This document shows positions 25,301-31,300 of a DNA stretch of 64,000 nt, piece after piece. Under the pieces are notes generated by a model. That model was not told where the DNA came from. It saw nothing but the letters and a program-made list of their open reading frames with translations, and did no database searches. Every line of letters begins with the position of its first letter. Position 1 is the stretch's first letter. The DNA lies in contig CM055102.1 in assembly GCA_029204225.1 (NCBI GenBank), positions 26,702,922-26,766,921 of the forward strand, given 5' to 3'. The DNA is from Diphasiastrum complanatum. Taxonomy: Eukaryota; Streptophyta; Lycopodiopsida; Lycopodiales; Lycopodiaceae. The translations under genes were made by a program, and so were the position numbers.

Positions 25301-28300
25301 CAACGATTCCAAACTATATACTATATAGCATAATCAACATCTACATTTATAATTTTAATTTCTATGTGAAACAACAAAACAAGTATAAACTCCCAATAGT
25401 TTGTATATGGGGTATGTCATCATTAATTATGAGATGACATATGTGATGTTCTGAGGTAGCAAAGACTTCAAAACTCGAGATGTTGAAGTCAATACGTAAA
25501 CAAAAGAGTCAAACTGAAGTTGAAAATGTTTGAAATATGAGCCTGCATTTCCTTTTCATGCGAGGCCTACATTCAAGTTTAAAAAACATGTTTGAAGTGG
25601 TAATATCAAGCAAATACAAAGTTGATGTCCCATTTTGCTAAAGAAAGGTTTGTTGAGAGTAATATTGGTCGCCATGAAATAAACATCAAAAAGAACATTG
25701 TCCTAATACTATCATGATGCACAATGTTATGAAATAGATGAGAAGTTAGTACAAGATAAGATCTAGGTTAGTAATTTGCCTACCATCCACAATCATTGCA
25801 TTCATAAATGGGTGGTGGAGCACAGCTTCTAAGACTACCCTCATAAAACTTGTGTCCTTGCAAAAATCTACAAAGTCTCTACATTTTGTAAGTTTTGATA
25901 AATCAATTATGATGACATGGTCACATGATACTTTGCATTTTGATGGCTCCATTAGCCAAAACTTTGATTCCGACATTTCACATTGTATTAAAATGAGTTG
26001 ATTTTTTTAACAATAGCTTGTGACCTCTCTTCCAAGTCAACTACATTCTTTCAATGCCAATTAAATAGACAAGTATTGATCAATATCTTTGAAGCGAGAA
26101 GCTTAACAATTTCAAAAGACCCACGTATACCAACATCAGTGTCTTTAAATCTGCAAAACAAGCTATGCAGAATATAAGCCACACCAAAAACCCCACCAAA
26201 ATTTGAATAAAAATTCTTCAGATCCAAGTACTAACCAACATCAAGGATCCTAGCCAAAACTTTCCAAAAGCAACTTTGGACCAACGACTCTCCCTTGGAA
26301 GTAAAAGTAGACTAGATTTAGTTGTTTATAGAACTGACCCAAATTTGCTGAGATGATAGTGTGATCATTTGATGCTCAAATATCCATTCAAGACCACTTC
26401 ACCATGGTGTCACCGCCTCTCAAAGTCATCCACTACCACAAATCCAAGGTCTTCTCCACCATCGAAGTTCCCATCCTTGTAATTTTGAAGCTTTTTTACT
26501 TTGTCATGGACCAACTAAATCTCAAGCCTACCTAAGCACTACACCATAAGCTCACTCTAAATGCTTACTCATGCCGCTACATTAGCTAATGACTTGCTTT
26601 GGGATATTCATTGTCTTGCTAGTGATAGAATCTCAGTGATTATCAAACTCGGAGTAGACTAATCTTATTAGTACTCACAAAATAACCAAACTCAAGAGGA
26701 AGAAGAGGAATCACAAGAACAATGAACTGAATTGATCTAGATTGAATTGATTATGAAGGAGGGCGCCCATCTACTCTTATAGAGGCTGGCTTTGCTTTAA
26801 AGCAAAAGCAATTTGCCTACTATACTAAAGCAAAAGCTATTTATGCTGATTACAGTGACTCAAAAATAGCAATCTATGCTAACTTGATCATAAGATAGTA
26901 TTCTATACTATTCTAGCAAACTTGGTACTATCTTAGGTACCTAGCCAATCTTAGACTGGGACTTATACTAAAAATAGAAATAGGCCTTCTAGCTCGCAGG
27001 CTGGCCTCTACAATTAATTAATAAACCATTAATTCTAACACTCCCCCTTAATGGATAATTGATTATCAATAACACCTAGGAGTGTCCTGAACTTTTCAAA
27101 TTTTTCACGACCAAGTCCTTTTGTGAAGATATCTGCAACTTGATCACTGGTGTTGCATTAGATCAACTCTACTTCACCACTTTGCAACTTCTCTCGTATG
27201 AAATACTGCTGAACTTCAATATGCTTTGACCTGCTATGAAACACCGGATTCTTCGCAAGCTTAATGCAATTCTGATTGTCACACCAAATCAACTTGTTCT
27301 ATATGAATATGTTTTAGAATCCTTCGTAACCATATTGCTTCACAAGTTGCTGATGTAGTAAGCCCTATACACTGCCTCTGTAGAAAATAAAGCAATTGTT
27401 GGTTGCTTTTTACTACTCCAAGATATAGCTCCTGCTCCAAGATTAAATGCATACCCTTTAGTCGATCTTCTATCTTTTGCATTTCCTGCCCAGTTAGCAT
27501 CAACAAAACCCTCGAGTTTTATTTTTGTTCCTTTACCATAATAAATGCCATACCTAAGTGTCCCTTTGACATAACGCAAAATCCTTTTTGCCGCTTTCCA
27601 ATGACAAACTTTTGGTAAAGACATGAATTGACTCACCATACCCACTGCATATGAAATGTCTGGTCGAGTAGTCGTTAGATAGATAAGACTCCCTACAAGT
27701 TGCCTATAAAGTGTTTCATTCACACTTAGAATTTTCCTCTTTTGTAAGCTTTGCACCTGGATCATAAGGTGTAGAAATGGACTTACAATCAAGCATGTTA
27801 AACTTCTTGAGTAACTCTCTTGCATACTTTGCTTGTGATATGAAAAAATTTTCCTTTGATCTCCAAACTTCAATACCCAAACAATACTGAAGTCTCTCTA
27901 AATCTTTTATATCAAACTCCTGTGAAAAATTGTTCTTTATGTTCTCTATTAGTGACTTATTTGACCTTGTGATAATAAGATCATCTACATAGAGAACAAT
28001 AATGACTATGTCATCCGAATCTTTCATGATATATATAGTATTGACTCTGACATACTTTAAATTCTGCTTCAAAAAATAATTGTTCATGCGTGTATACCAT
28101 GCTCTAAGGCGCTTGTTTCAACCCATATAGTGCCTTCTTTAAGTTGCAAACCAAGTGCTCTTTGCCTTCAACCTCATAACCCTGCTCTAGATAAACCTCC
28201 TCTTCAAGGTAACCATTCAAAAAAGCACTCTTGACATCCATTTGCTGAATATCCCTCCAAAATGAGATGCAATCGCCAAAACACTCCTTAAAGTATTCAT

Positions 28301-31300
28301 TTTAGCAACAGGTGCGAAAGTGTCTTCGTAGTCGAGTCCTTCCCTCTGAGCATATCCTTTTGCTACTAATCTGGCTTTGTACTTATCTATAGAACCATCA
28401 GACTTAAACTTGGTTCTATAAATCCACGTGCAACCAATTGCTTTCTTACCTGCTGGAAGTTCAACAAGATCCCATGTCTCGTTTTTCATAATAGAATTGT
28501 ACTCCTCATCCATAGCGGTCTTCCAAACTTGTTCCTTTGCAACATCTTCATAAAATAAAGGATCCTCATAATCCAATACTAAAGCCATAAAGCCATAATC
28601 ACTGAAATTCTATCATGGTATCAGAGCAAGGTTCCTAAGATCGGGATCTACGGAAGAAGTTATTGGTGCAGGTCACATCTGGTGCAGGTTCTTCTGAGGG
28701 CGGCAGATCTGGTGCAGGCAGGATACAGCTGGTGAAGGTTCTTCTGAGGGCGGCAGCAGCTGGTACAGGTTCATCGGAGGGCGGCAGATCTGGTGCAGGC
28801 AGAATACAGCTGGTGCAGGTTCTTCTGAGGGCGGCAGCAACTGGTACAGGTTCATCTGAGGGCGGCAAGCAAATATGTTGCAAGTCATATATTTGCAGGA
28901 TACAGCTGGTGCAGGCAGCTTATGAGGGCGGCAGCAACTGGTGCAGGTAGCTTATGAGGGCGGCAACAACTGTTGCAGGCAGCATCTGAGCAGAAGAGAT
29001 CAGAAAGGTCTGATCTCAGGCAGCAGCAACTAGGACAGGTCTGATCCGGTGCAGGTGTTAACCGGACAGGCAATGAGCAAATTTTTACAGGCAAGCAGAA
29101 CTGAGGAAGGCAGTATCTGGGAAAGACAGCAACCAAATAGGCAAGATCTGAACAGGTGATATCCAAAGAAGGCAACAATTGGACAGGTCTTTTTTGAGGC
29201 AGATATCCTCAAAATTTGTTGCATGCAAGTTCTAAACAGGTGATATCCCGCAAGGTAACAATTGGACAGGTCTTTTTGAGAGAGATATCCTCAAAAATTG
29301 TTGCATGCAACTATATTCTTAGTGGAAAGCCCATCATCTTTGTACGACAACGATGGGCCATCCAGGACAAGAAGAAGCAGTCAGGCAACTTCATTGAAGA
29401 CGAAGATAAATGTGGGATGCTATGAGTTATTCTCAGCTTCAACATCAGAGAGCTCTGATACCATGATAGAATCTCAATGATTCTCAAACTCGGAGTAGAC
29501 TAATCTTATTAGTACTCACAAAATAACCAAACTCAAGAGGAAGAAGAGGAATCACAAGAACAATGAACTGAATTGATCTAAATTGAATTGATTATGAAGG
29601 AGGGCGCCCATCTACTCTTATAGAGACTGGCTTTGCTTTAAAGCAAAATCAATTTGCCTACTATACTAAAGCAAAAGCTATCAAAAGTAGCAATCTATGC
29701 TAACTTGATCATAAGATAGTATTCTATACTATTCTAGCAAAATTGGTACTATCTTAGGTACCTAGCCAATCTTAGACTTACACTTATACTAGAAATAAAA
29801 ATAGGCCTTCTAGCTCGCAAGTTGGCCTCTACAATTAATTAACTAACCATTAATTCTAACAGCTAGCCCTCTCACAGTTTGCATAGACATATCGCTCCCT
29901 TTTCAATGAAATACTAAAGTTATGCAAGAATAGATTTGATAATATTATGGGATATTTGTTGAATGTGAGTATTCTTACCTTGTCTTTGGTTTCCATTGAA
30001 GAACTTCCTCCAAGTGTTTGTAGAGAGACATGTCTGAACCAATATCGATGGAGTTGTTTCATTCATCCTTGAAATCTTATTGCATACATAAAAGTGTACG
30101 TGTACATGAACAATCAATAATGTATAGATCTAAGTATATATCCTTTTTGGTATAAATAAATGCATGTGCTTCATCCGTGATTTGAGAATACAAATAACCA
30201 TCTAGTGTTGTTATCTTGAACTTTCATATGCCTTTCTTCAGAATATTTTTAATGGTTAAAGTGCAATGTCAAGTCTCTCATAGGTTTGACATATTTGATG
30301 TGGGCTACACAAGACATTTGTAACATATATTGTAGTAAATTAAATCAAAAATGATGTGAGCTTTTTGGAAAAAACTAATCAAGTACCTCCACATTCTCCA
30401 TCTATTTTCATTTTGTACATGACATGTCATGTATATCGATGTCAGATTTACAATAGGTCCAACAAGAGTTAAGACATTACCTTAAAGAGATATGGACATT
30501 ACCTTAGAGAGAAGGGTGCAAGCTCTCTTGAGAAACATCATCCAGATTCTTTCATACATTTCTTAGATGCATTAACTATGGCATGCACGTGATCATCCTC
30601 CTCCAAAGATTTATAATAAGGACATAATAATTTTGACGTACAAACCACTAATCACCACTCGTTCAAGTATGAATGATGTATTTGATTTATGTGAAAACCC
30701 ACCATACAAGCTACCATTGAGAAAGCATATACTGACTTTGAGTGACTTTTCATTAGATCTTTTATATTCATGTGAAGCAATTTCCAATGCTCCATACATT
30801 TATCTAACTGCTTAAAACGACTAATCTCCAAAAATACACCTACACAAAATAATGGAAGCGAGATTTTTTCAAACCTAACTATCTACTTTAAGCATGGTTG
30901 CCTTTATACATTAAGGACATGTATAGAGGCCAACACAAGTTACTTCAAACTTCAAAGATGCTATTTCTAAAATCTTATAGCACATGTGGAATAAGCACTC
31001 ATGATCATGTTCTTGCACATTGATAAACAACTTTGTTCCACCTATTTCACCTTCATACATAGAATTATAGCAAAGATCATCTTCACAATTAAAATATCAA
31101 CTTTACTTAAGAAATTGGATTACTTTGTGGCTATTTCATGATGTAACAATAATGATAGCATGATTGTGTTTATGAAGACTTTTTTAGATACATTATTCAA
31201 CACGTATCACATCCCTTGATATTCTTCCAAGAAATAACCTATCCTATCAACAATTGCTAGTGAAATAGAAATATGAGCTACAATGACACAAAACCTATGT

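Larger units (their letters stand above)
26623..29861 (-). mobile_element. copia element E, LTR to LTR with perfect target duplication
   Basis: LTRs at 26623-27040 and 29464-29861 are nearly identical apart from small indels (TGATAG...CTAACA on the plus strand) and are flanked by exact GCTAG copies (26618-26622 and 29862-29866). In minus orientation: primer-binding site TGGTATCAGAGCTC (29450-29463), a repetitive leader, then reverse transcriptase and RNase H (27041-28588), then a purine tract at 27041-27054. Gag, protease and integrase are absent. The leader carries a second, opposite-strand LTR tail and primer-binding site at 28598-28631. It looks like a relatively young, rearranged, non-autonomous copy. 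Confidence 0.9.

Noticed and set aside
28663-28950. Open frames on both strands with Gly/Ala/Arg or Pro/Ala repeats
   Set aside because: They follow the 81-bp leader repeat of copia E, whose period is divisible by three. No protein family.
28670-29310. Repeat-spacer pattern resembling a CRISPR array
   Set aside because: Units are contiguous diverged tandem repeats inside an LTR element leader, without conserved short repeats and unique spacers, in a eukaryotic genome.
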